Assembly (NCBI RefSeq): GCF_017329605.1
Contig: NZ_JAFMTY010000015.1
Coordinates: 1-64,000 of the forward strand
Direction of reading: 5' to 3'
Length of the DNA: 64,000 nt
Origin: Alicyclobacillus fructus
Lineage (GTDB): Bacteria; Bacillota; Bacilli; Alicyclobacillales; Alicyclobacillaceae
The notes under the pieces were generated by a model. That model saw only the letters and a program-made list of their open reading frames with translations. It made no database searches and had not been told where the DNA came from. The position numbers were made by a program, and so were the translations under genes. Below, one piece after another: positions 53,069 through 61,086 of this stretch (position 1 is the first letter of the stretch; every line of letters starts with the position of its first letter).

Positions 53069-55045
53069 TCACTCGCCCTCATTCGAGATGGGCCGCAAAT
53101 ATCTCCGCACCAGCGATTGATACGCGACGGAGTCGCGCAGATCTCGCTTTTCACTTGCAATCACATGATACAGGCCGTCCTTTTGCGCGGCAAACCCCAA
53201 CTCCAGGAATGTCTCAAGGACCGAGTCGAGATCGCGGGCGAGATCGGCCGAGACGGAGCTCACCCGCTGCTGCAGAACCTCGAGCGTGCAAGGTCCGCGC
53301 CGCAACGCCCGAAAGGCGCTGGCAAACGCCTCCCTGGAGACGGCGCGCGGCAGGCGATACCCTCGGTCAATCCGCAACTGGGGTCGAACGACGCCGCGCC
53401 ACGCATTCGGCGCGAGCTCGACAATGAAGGCCCAGAGCCCGGAGGGATCGCGGGCCACGGCCGGAGGCGCACGAAACCAGACGGCCTCTTGGCGGGCATC
53501 TCCCTCGGTCAGCACGAGCCGCAGGTGTTCTCCCCCTCCCATCGGCGTACACCTGGCGATCTCGACGGGACCCACGAAAAATTGGAACGGCTCATGCTCA
53601 GGACCAAAAGGAGCGAGCTTCTCCAACCACATCAGCAGCTCGTCGGCCGACTCCGACAACACGAGGTAATCGTCCGCGAGGGTCATCGGCACATTCGAAG
53701 ACGTGCGCGGCTCACGCACGGCGGCCTCCAGCAGCGCAGCTCGGAATGGGGCCAATTGGGATGCAGCGAGGCCGCACCCGACGGCGGACGCATGCCCGCC
53801 AAAGTGATCGAGAAAGCCGCTGCACTGCGACAGAAGTTGCAGGAGCGAAATGCCTTCCGGCGCGCGCCCTGAGCCCCGCAACGTGCCGTCGCCCATGTCG
53901 GCGAGAGCGATGGCAGGACAGCCATACGTCTGCGCGAGCCGAGCCGCCACCAGGCCGACGACCCCAAGCGGCCACTGTCCAGCGACGACCACGGCGGCAG
54001 GATTCGCGCCGTATTCTCGCTCCACGAGCGACGCGGCCTCGGCGAAAGCGGCGTCGACAGCCTCCCGGCGCCGTTCATTGAGCGCCTCGATCTCGTCCGC
54101 CAACCTTGTCGCCTCCATCTCATCGTCCGCCATCAACAGGCGGTACGCGAGATCGGCGTGCGCCATTCGTCCCGCCGCATTCAATCTGGGCACCAGGCGC
54201 CAGGACACGTCGGAAGCCGTCAGGGTTTCGCGGCTCACGCGGGCGCGATCGCACAGAATGCGCCAACCCGCACGCCCACTCACGGCCAGGCCGCGCATTC
54301 CCTCGCGCACCAGGCGGCGATTCTCTCCGACGAGCGGCATCATGTCCGCGAGCGTGCCGAGCGCGGCGAGACCCATCAGCCAAGCGCGCAGCGCTTCGCG
54401 GCGAGATTCGGGTGCCTCCGCGAGCAGTTGCGTCGCCAGTTTCCAGGCGACGAACGCGCCGCATCCGCGCTTCGCGGAGACGGGATCGCGATGGCGCGTG
54501 AAGTGCAGGACCGGGATGCCGTCGGGAATCACTTCGTCACCAGGTTCATGATGATCGGTCACAATCACGCCAAGCCCGCTGGCCCGAGCCGCCATGATGG
54601 CCTCGACGGCGCGAATCCCGTTGTCCACCGTGACGATGAGGCTGGCGCCCGCCTTCTTGGCATCCTCGAGCAAGCGGAGCGAGAAACCGTAGCCGTCCGA
54701 CACGCGCTCGGGGATGTGACAGCTCACGTCCCCGCCCAAGGCGCGAATGGCGCTCGTCAAGATGGCCGCGGCGCTCACGCCGTCGACGTCATAGTCGCCG
54801 ATGATGGCGATGTTCTCACGCCTTTTCACAGTCCACAGGATTTGCTCACACGCCGCAGCCATGTCCGTGAAGTCCATGGGATGGCTCCAAGGCACGTCGG
54901 CTGTGAGAAGCCGACGCACTTCCTCCGGATCGCGATAACCCCGAGCCGCGACGAGGCGCGCCACTCGAAGCGGCATGCCCAAGGCCGAAGCCAGCTTGCG
55001 AGCGACATCGCCGACGGGCGCCGCCCGCCAGAGAGGCATACTCAC
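53069..55045 (-). CDS. recJ: single-strand DNA exonuclease RecJ
   Basis: 658 residues. DHH-family motifs: IGDYDVDGVSAAAIL, VTVDNGI, VTDHHEPG, and the DHHA1 motif FGGHASAVGCGL. It degrades ssDNA 5'-3' in repair. It is shorter than the Bacillus subtilis enzyme at the C-terminus. GTG at 55045 overlaps the stop of the cation transporter gene. Confidence 0.95.
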   Translation of the reverse strand: MSMPLWRAAPVGDVARKLASALGMPLRVARLVAARGYRDPEEVRRLLTADVPWSHPMDFTDMAAACEQILWTVKRRENIAIIGDYDVDGVSAAAILTSAIRALGGDVSCHIPERVSDGYGFSLRLLEDAKKAGASLIVTVDNGIRAVEAIMAARASGLGVIVTDHHEPGDEVIPDGIPVLHFTRHRDPVSAKRGCGAFVAWKLATQLLAEAPESRREALRAWLMGLAALGTLADMMPLVGENRRLVREGMRGLAVSGRAGWRILCDRARVSRETLTASDVSWRLVPRLNAAGRMAHADLAYRLLMADDEMEATRLADEIEALNERRREAVDAAFAEAASLVEREYGANPAAVVVAGQWPLGVVGLVAARLAQTYGCPAIALADMGDGTLRGSGRAPEGISLLQLLSQCSGFLDHFGGHASAVGCGLAASQLAPFRAALLEAAVREPRTSSNVPMTLADDYLVLSESADELLMWLEKLAPFGPEHEPFQFFVGPVEIARCTPMGGGEHLRLVLTEGDARQEAVWFRAPPAVARDPSGLWAFIVELAPNAWRGVVRPQLRIDRGYRLPRAVSREAFASAFRALRRGPCTLEVLQQRVSSVSADLARDLDSVLETFLELGFAAQKDGLYHVIASEKRDLRDSVAYQSLVRRYLRPISNEGE

Positions 55046-55980
55046 CGCTTGTGCCCCCTCTCACGCACGTGATGGCGTTCACCCGGATCGTAAGGATTGA
55101 CGTGAACAAACACGTCCTGGACGCGATCGAACTTCTCACGCAGGCGATCGCGAACAGCTGCGGCGATGTCGTGACCCGCGAGCACGGAGATGTCGGCATC
55201 GACGGCGATCTCGATGTCGACGATCACGTACTGGCCGTGATCGCGCACCCGAAGTTCATCGATGGCGCGCACGCCCGGAACGGCGAGGACTTCCCGCCGA
55301 TAAAGCTGCAGCGCCTCTTCGGACAGCACGACGCGGTCCATCAGGATCTCCAAGGCATCCTTGGCGATCTCGACGGCCATCTTCAGAACCAGCGCGGCCA
55401 CGATGATCCCGGCCGCCGCATCGGTGTACATCAACCATGGGATGCCCAGGCGTCGGCCGACGATGGCGAGCACGATCCCGACGAGCGCCGCGAGGGAAGA
55501 GTAGACGTCCGCGCGGTGATCGGACGCTTGCGCGAGGAGGCTCTTCGACTGCAGGCGCTTCCCCAGTCGGAGGTTGTAGCGGTACAGCGCCTCCTTGACG
55601 ACCACGGCGATGGCCGCCATAAAGCCAGCTGCCCACTCGGGTGCGTGCGGACTGCGAAAGAAAGAAGCGATGGAGGAATAAAACACCTCGATGGACGCGG
55701 CGATGAGCAAGGCGCTCACACAGATGGACGCGATCAGCTCCGCCTTGCCGTGACCGTACGGGTGATCCTCGTCAGGAGGTTTTCGCGCAATGCGAAGGCC
55801 CACAATGACCGCGACCGAACCAATCAGGTCGGAGGCGGAATGGACGGCATCCGCAATCAGCGCCTCACTGTGGGCCATCACCCCGATCACGCCCTTGGCC
55901 AGCGCCAGGACGACGTTCAACACCGCATTCACATAGCTTAGAAGGGAGCCGCGCCGCTCGAGCTGATTCGTCACGTGCAA
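55042..55980 (-). CDS. cation diffusion facilitator transporter
   Basis: 312 residues, six membrane helices. Zinc-site motifs: ALIADAVHSASDLIGS (HxxxD), DHPYGHGKAELIAS and QASDHRADVYSSLAA. The C-terminal cytosolic domain (about 210-300) is typical. It exports Zn, Co, Fe or Mn against protons. The TTG at 55980 is tentative; a GTG at 55974 is possible. It is overlapped by recJ, so both are co-transcribed. Confidence 0.9.
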   Translation of the reverse strand: MHVTNQLERRGSLLSYVNAVLNVVLALAKGVIGVMAHSEALIADAVHSASDLIGSVAVIVGLRIARKPPDEDHPYGHGKAELIASICVSALLIAASIEVFYSSIASFFRSPHAPEWAAGFMAAIAVVVKEALYRYNLRLGKRLQSKSLLAQASDHRADVYSSLAALVGIVLAIVGRRLGIPWLMYTDAAAGIIVAALVLKMAVEIAKDALEILMDRVVLSEEALQLYRREVLAVPGVRAIDELRVRDHGQYVIVDIEIAVDADISVLAGHDIAAAVRDRLREKFDRVQDVFVHVNPYDPGERHHVRERGHKR

Positions 55981-56045
55981 TCACCATCGAATCCTTTCGT
56001 CAAGCGCTGAACGAAGGGAGCGCCGCCGGTGTGCGCTCCCCGCCA

Positions 56046-56972
56046 TCACTCCGCCATCGGTGCGGCTTGGTCGCCGCCATCGGCCTTCTTGAACGAGCGC
56101 GATCGCCAGGCCACCCACAAAGGGCTCGCGATGAAGATGGAAGAATACGCGCCGCTCACGAGACCGATCATGAGCGCGAACGTAAAGTTGCGGATGGAGA
56201 TGCCGCCGAAGAAGTAAAGGATGACCGCCGCGATGAGCACGGTGAGAACGGTCCGAATCGAGCGGTTCATCACCTGCCACAGGCTCTTGTTCACCACCGA
56301 CCGCAGTTCCTCGACGGTGTCCGGCTTTTCGAGCTTCAGGTTCTCGCGGATCCGGTCGAAAATGACGATCGTGTCGTTGATGGAGTAGCCGACGATGGTG
56401 AGCAGCGCCGCCACAAACGTCAAATCCACCTGACGGCGGAGCAGGGCGAACGCCGCCAACACGATGAAGGCATCGTGAAGCAGGGCGATAATGCCCGAGA
56501 TGGCGAATCGGAATTCGAACCGAATCGCGATGTACACGACAATGCAGGCCGCGGCGGCCAACACGGCGTAAACGGCTTTGCGCGCCGTTTGCTGCGCCAC
56601 AAAGGGATCGACGGAGTTCACCTGAATATCCTGCTTGGCGTCGGGAAAGAAGCGGTGTTCCGCCGCCTGAATCTCGCTGATTTGCTTCGCCGTGAGTTGC
56701 TCGGGCAACGTCACCATGACCACATTCTGTTGAATGCCGCCCACCGTGAGACTGGTGTCGCCGAGCGGGAGGCCGATGGACGCGAACATCTGCCTCACCC
56801 GGGCTTCGGGCACACGTTGGTTCAGTTCAAACTGCACTTCTGAACCCGACTTGAAATCCGTGCTTAGATTGAAGCCGAACAGGGCGAACACCACGAAGCC
56901 CGCCACGGTAATGGCGCCCGACAGCAGGAAGAACCAGCGGCTGGCCCGGATGATATCAAACCTTGGCTTCAC
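56046..56972 (-). CDS. secF: protein translocase subunit SecF
   Basis: 308 residues, six helices. STDFKSGSEVQFEL, GYSINDTIVIFDRIREN and NRSIRTVLTV are SecF motifs. With SecD it uses proton motive force to pull exported proteins through SecYEG. ATG at 56972 overlaps secD by 17 nt. Bacillus subtilis has a fused SecDF; here the two are separate. Confidence 0.97.
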   Translation of the reverse strand: MKPRFDIIRASRWFFLLSGAITVAGFVVFALFGFNLSTDFKSGSEVQFELNQRVPEARVRQMFASIGLPLGDTSLTVGGIQQNVVMVTLPEQLTAKQISEIQAAEHRFFPDAKQDIQVNSVDPFVAQQTARKAVYAVLAAAACIVVYIAIRFEFRFAISGIIALLHDAFIVLAAFALLRRQVDLTFVAALLTIVGYSINDTIVIFDRIRENLKLEKPDTVEELRSVVNKSLWQVMNRSIRTVLTVLIAAVILYFFGGISIRNFTFALMIGLVSGAYSSIFIASPLWVAWRSRSFKKADGGDQAAPMAE

Positions 56973-58257
56973 GGCTCTTCACCACCCCTCTCGGCGCGCC
57001 GTACCACCAAGGATTCTTGACTGCCTGCGCCGCCGTGAACGTCAACAACATTGCCCGGGCAAACAGCACGGCCGTCAAGAGGCTGACGATGATGCTGACC
57101 ATCAAGGCCACGGCGAACCCGCGCACATCTCCTTCTCCGCCGAAGATGTACATGATGAGCCCCGCGATGAAAGTGGTCGCATTCGAGTCGACGATCGTGC
57201 GGAACGCGTTCTTATTGCCGATCCGTACGGCAGAGCGCAAACTGCGCCCATTTCGCACCTCATCTTTGATTCGCTCATACGTGATGATATTCGCATCGAC
57301 CGCAATGCCGACGCCGAGGATCAGCGCGGCGAGCCCCGACAGCGTCAATACGACGTGCAACCCGGCGAACGTCAGCAGCGTGAGATAGCCGTACGCCACG
57401 AGCGCGACGTCGGCAATGAGCCCCGCCATCCGATACGCCGCCATCATGAACGCGAAGATGAGCACCACCGCAATGACGCCAGCCAGGAGCGTACGTTGCA
57501 GGCTTGCGGCTCCCAAAGTGGGACCCACGCTCGTCTCGCTCTCGAGCGTCAGCGGATAGGGCAGCGCGCCTGCGTTGAGCTCGTTGGCGAGGTCCATGCA
57601 CGCCTGCGGCGTGTTCAGGTTGCCCCCCGAGATCTCGCTCTGCCCCGTGTACATCACCTGCTCGACGACGGGATTGGTCAGCAATTGTCCGTTCAGAAAG
57701 ACATAGATGGGCTTTTGCAAATACCGCTTGGTGATGCTTGTCCAGAGACTCGCGTTCTTAAATTCGATCGCGACCGCGTTCTGCCCTGTCTGTTGGTCCA
57801 CCACCCAGTGCGCGTTCGACTTCAAATCGGCGCCCGTCGCGAGAGGCGGACCGACCGGCACAATCTTGCCGGTCTTGGGGTCGATCTTGGCGCTCCCGTA
57901 GATGGCCAATTGCGCCGTGGCCCCAATGACATTCACGGCCTCCTGCTGATTTTTCACGCCAGCGACTTCGACGCGAATCTGATCCTGCCCGAGTTGGTTG
58001 CGACCTTCCAGTTGAATGATGGGCGATGAGACGCCGAGGGAGTTCACGCGCATCTCAATGGCGCGCACCAAGGCCGCCTTGCCCGTGCTGTCGAGCGGAT
58101 GGCCTTTCGGTGTGTCCACCGCGTACAACAGATCCACGCCGCCCTTCAAATCGAGGCCCAGAGGAATCGACTTCCAGATCTTTGGGCCGGTGCTGACGGT
58201 GAGGCCGAGAACAGCCGCCACCATCACGAGAAACGCCAAGAGGCGCCCCCACTTCAT
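56956..58257 (-). CDS. secD: protein translocase subunit SecD
   Basis: 433 residues, on the short side for SecD. IPLGLDLKGGVDLLYAVDT, EIRVEVAGV-type DQIRVEVAGVKN, and GIAVDANIITYERIKDEVRNG are diagnostic. ATG at 58257 follows GGAGGACAAACG. A good sigmaA promoter lies 47-76 bp upstream. Confidence 0.97.
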   Translation of the reverse strand: MKWGRLLAFLVMVAAVLGLTVSTGPKIWKSIPLGLDLKGGVDLLYAVDTPKGHPLDSTGKAALVRAIEMRVNSLGVSSPIIQLEGRNQLGQDQIRVEVAGVKNQQEAVNVIGATAQLAIYGSAKIDPKTGKIVPVGPPLATGADLKSNAHWVVDQQTGQNAVAIEFKNASLWTSITKRYLQKPIYVFLNGQLLTNPVVEQVMYTGQSEISGGNLNTPQACMDLANELNAGALPYPLTLESETSVGPTLGAASLQRTLLAGVIAVVLIFAFMMAAYRMAGLIADVALVAYGYLTLLTFAGLHVVLTLSGLAALILGVGIAVDANIITYERIKDEVRNGRSLRSAVRIGNKNAFRTIVDSNATTFIAGLIMYIFGGEGDVRGFAVALMVSIIVSLLTAVLFARAMLLTFTAAQAVKNPWWYGAPRGVVKSREAKV

Positions 58258-58303
58258 CGTTTGTCCTCCTTGTCCGCCACTTCCCACGTGCATAACACGA
58301 ACC

Positions 58304-58333
58304 AGTATACCGGTCGACGTTTTTCGACGTCAA
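58304..58333 (-). promoter_or_regulatory. sigmaA promoter of secDF
   Basis: TTGACG (58333-58328), 18-bp spacer, TATACT (58309-58304). It overlaps the stop codon of the upstream comN gene. Confidence 0.75.
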
Positions 58334-58599
58334 ACCTCGCCCGGTCCGCCCACTTCCCCGCGCAGCGCGCCAAGCGTCACGTACGTCATGTAGTCGTTCG
58401 GCTTCGCCGACAAAATCAGGTCCACCAAGCGGTGAAGTGACAGCGGGCGGGGCAACTTCGCGCAGAGGTATGCCCAGAAGGAGTCGAAATCAATCGAATC
58501 ATAGCCCATAAGGCGAAACTCCTCGATCTTCGCCTCGCACAGGAACCGCACCTGATCCGCGTACGGCCGGACTTCAGGATGCATTAACGGATCGTCCAC
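58330..58599 (-). CDS. comN: ComN-family post-transcriptional regulator
   Basis: 89 residues from GTG at 58599 (GGAGGGG 7 nt upstream). KIEEFRLMGYDSIDFDSFWAYL and LHRLVDLILSAKPNDYMTYV are the family core. In Bacillus subtilis ComN controls comER mRNA at the division site. It sits between spoVB and secDF exactly as in Bacillales. Confidence 0.88.
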   Translation of the reverse strand: MDDPLMHPEVRPYADQVRFLCEAKIEEFRLMGYDSIDFDSFWAYLCAKLPRPLSLHRLVDLILSAKPNDYMTYVTLGALRGEVGGPGEV

Positions 58600-58745
58600 C
58601 GCCCATCCCCTCCGATGCGTGCCGAATAACAATTCCATCTCGCACCCGAAAAATCCTGTTTGGCGACGAAAGTGGACTACCGTCCTTCGACTTGGCATAG
58701 GCAATAACGTACCCCACTCGCGGGATCGACGGGAGGGAGAATCGA

Positions 58746-60335
58746 TTGAGCCGCCAAACGTTCCTGCAGGGTGCATTGGTCCTGATGATGGCCGGCATCG
58801 TGACGCGAATCATGGGCTTCGTCTATCGCATTGTGCTGACAAGGCTCATTGGCGCGGAAGCCATGGGGTTGTTTCAGATTGTCTTCCCCATTTTGGGACT
58901 GGCCCTCACGTTGGTCACCATGGGATTCCCGCTCGCCATCGCGAAGCTGGTGGCAGAAGCGGTGGCCAAGCGCGACACGGTTCGCGTGCGCCGGGTCATG
59001 CAGATTTCCTCTGCCTGCGTCCTGTCTCTGGCGGCGCTGTGCATGGGTCTCATGTACATGTTCCGTCACGTCGTAGCCCAATACTGGCTCACGGATCCGA
59101 GAGCGTATCCCACGTACCTCGCCATGATCCCGGTGGTCGGCGTGATCGCCGTGGCAAGCCTGTACCGCGGCTATTTCCAAGGCATTCAGGACATGACGCC
59201 CACCGCCTGGGCTTCGATCCTGGAGCAGTCCGTGCGCATCGCGAGCATATGGGCGCTGGCCGCCTACTTCGTCCGATTCTCGCTGGCCTATGCGGCCATG
59301 GCGGCGATGATCGGCATGGTTTTGGGCGAGCTGTCGGGCCTCCTGTTTCTGGTGTGGCAACAGCGGCGCCGCGGCCGCATGGAGCAGATCGTACCGGAAC
59401 CAGCGTACGCCCGCACCGCCGAACCCCTTCGGGCAACCTTCCGAGCCATCACGCAACTGTCCCTGCCTGTCACAGCCAGTCGCCTCATCTGGTCATTGCT
59501 CTCCGCCGCCGAGCCCATTCTCGTCCTGCGCGCGCTGAGCATGGCGGGCGTGCCGCTGAAGCAGGCCACGGCGCTTTACGGGGCTTACTCCGGCATGGCC
59601 ATTCCCCTGCTCGTCTTCCCGACCGTCGTCACGTCTTCGCTGGCCACCAACCTGGTCCCGGCCGTCGCGGAAGCGCAGGCAGCCGGGAATCTGGATCGAA
59701 TTCGCCATCGCCTGTCGCAGAGCATCACGGTGACGGCCATGGTTGCGTTTCCCGCTTCGATTGTGTTCACGTTCTTCGCAGCCCCGCTCACGCGAGCCAT
59801 CTACGGAGACGCTCATGTCGGCCCCATGCTCGCCATCATGGCGCCGTTCGTGTTCATGCTGTGTCTGCAATCGCCTTTGACAGGGATCTTGCAGGGTCTC
59901 AACCGGGCCGGCACCGCGATGCTGAATTCCATTGTCGGCGGCGTGGCGCGCCTTGGCGTCATCCTGTTGCTCGCCACTCGCCCATCGCTCGGCATTCTCG
60001 GTGTGAGCATCGCGACAGCCTTCTCCTTCACGCTCACGACGGTACTTCACCTGATGGCTGTCGTCCGGGAAATTGGGTTTCAGATGCGGACGGCTTCCAT
60101 CGTGCGCATTGGCATTGCGTCGGTCGCCATGCTCGCCTACATGCTGCTCATCACGTTCCGGTCGGGTTCGTCCCTCTCCGCGTCATCGCTGTTGCTCGCC
60201 GTCGTGGGCGGCCTGCTCCTCTACTTCGCGCTTCTCTGCTCCCTGCGCGTCCTCACGTCCCGCGCCATCGAGCGCGTTCCCAGGGTGGGACCCTGGCTCG
60301 CCGCCCTGGTCCGCCACCTTCCCTTCGCCGTCTGA
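58746..60335 (+). CDS. spoVB: SpoVB-type lipid/oligosaccharide flippase (MATE/MOP)
   Basis: 529 residues, about 14 helices. MAGIVTRIMGFVYRIVLTRLIGAEAMGLFQ is the SpoVB start and ALYGAYSGMAIPLLVFPTVVTSSL is typical of the family. It would flip lipid-linked wall precursors during cortex synthesis. TTG at 58746 has GGGAGGGAGA 5 nt upstream. Its last 153 bp overlap the convergent DUF421 gene. Confidence 0.9.
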   Translation: MSRQTFLQGALVLMMAGIVTRIMGFVYRIVLTRLIGAEAMGLFQIVFPILGLALTLVTMGFPLAIAKLVAEAVAKRDTVRVRRVMQISSACVLSLAALCMGLMYMFRHVVAQYWLTDPRAYPTYLAMIPVVGVIAVASLYRGYFQGIQDMTPTAWASILEQSVRIASIWALAAYFVRFSLAYAAMAAMIGMVLGELSGLLFLVWQQRRRGRMEQIVPEPAYARTAEPLRATFRAITQLSLPVTASRLIWSLLSAAEPILVLRALSMAGVPLKQATALYGAYSGMAIPLLVFPTVVTSSLATNLVPAVAEAQAAGNLDRIRHRLSQSITVTAMVAFPASIVFTFFAAPLTRAIYGDAHVGPMLAIMAPFVFMLCLQSPLTGILQGLNRAGTAMLNSIVGGVARLGVILLLATRPSLGILGVSIATAFSFTLTTVLHLMAVVREIGFQMRTASIVRIGIASVAMLAYMLLITFRSGSSLSASSLLLAVVGGLLLYFALLCSLRVLTSRAIERVPRVGPWLAALVRHLPFAV

Positions 60336-61028
60336 GGGCGCGGATTCGTCTTTCTCGTCGATCCACCACTCTCCGCGGCCGTTGACGCGGGCGTAGAACA
60401 CGCGCTCCAGGGCGTAGCCGCGGTGGCGCAGTTGTTCGCGCAGCCATGCCTCGTCGCGGCCCAATCGGTCGAGCGCGCTCTGCACCGGTTTGCCGTCGAC
60501 CACCACCGTGACAGCCGGGCCGCTTTCCTCGGCGGGGATGCCGAGATCGCGCGGAGTGAGCGGGCGCGCTTCCGGCTTCGGCACCACGCTCAGCTGCCCG
60601 GAGGTCTCGAGGATGGCGAACTCCACGTCGGCGACGTCCGCGTAGCCCTGCTCGCGCAACTGCGTCAGCAGATCGTGCACAGTGTACCGGATGCGACGCA
60701 TCTCGCGATCGCAGATCCGGCCATGGGCGATGAGGACCGAGGGCTCGCCCTCGATCCAGTGGCGAAAGCGATGGCTCTTCATCTGGAGGAACGCGACCGC
60801 GAGCTGGAAGAAGACGAGCGACCCGATGGAGATGGCCGCCTCCCAGATGGGAACGCGCCTGTCCTCCATGGGCAGGGTGGACAGTTCCGCGATCATGATG
60901 GACACGACGAGATCGAACACGGACAATTGCCCGATCTCGCGCTTTCCCATGATGCGGAGCGCCACCATCACCATCAGGTAGAGCACCAACGCGCGAAGCG
61001 GAAACTGCCAAAGCGGGATGTGCGGCAT
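60183..61028 (-). CDS. DUF421 membrane protein (YetF/YrbG type)
   Basis: 281 residues. Three N-terminal helices with LRIMGKREIGQLSVFDLVVSI, then the cytosolic domain (HRFRHWIEGEPSVLIAHGRI, MRRIRYTVHDLLTQLREQGY). ATG at 61028 follows GAGGAGGGG. After VNGRGEWWIDEKDE the last ~55 residues are acidic, low-complexity (GDGAGREDAQ-like) and lie wholly over the end of spoVB, 153 bp. The family supports spore or wall functions but its biochemistry is unknown. Confidence 0.85.
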   Translation of the reverse strand: MPHIPLWQFPLRALVLYLMVMVALRIMGKREIGQLSVFDLVVSIMIAELSTLPMEDRRVPIWEAAISIGSLVFFQLAVAFLQMKSHRFRHWIEGEPSVLIAHGRICDREMRRIRYTVHDLLTQLREQGYADVADVEFAILETSGQLSVVPKPEARPLTPRDLGIPAEESGPAVTVVVDGKPVQSALDRLGRDEAWLREQLRHRGYALERVFYARVNGRGEWWIDEKDESAPSDGEGKVADQGGEPGSHPGNALDGAGREDAQGAEKREVEEQAAHDGEQQR

Positions 61029-61086
61029 GGAAACGAGCCCCTCCTCACCTTGGCAGTATGCCCGGCAGAGGGGCGGCTCCATGCCC

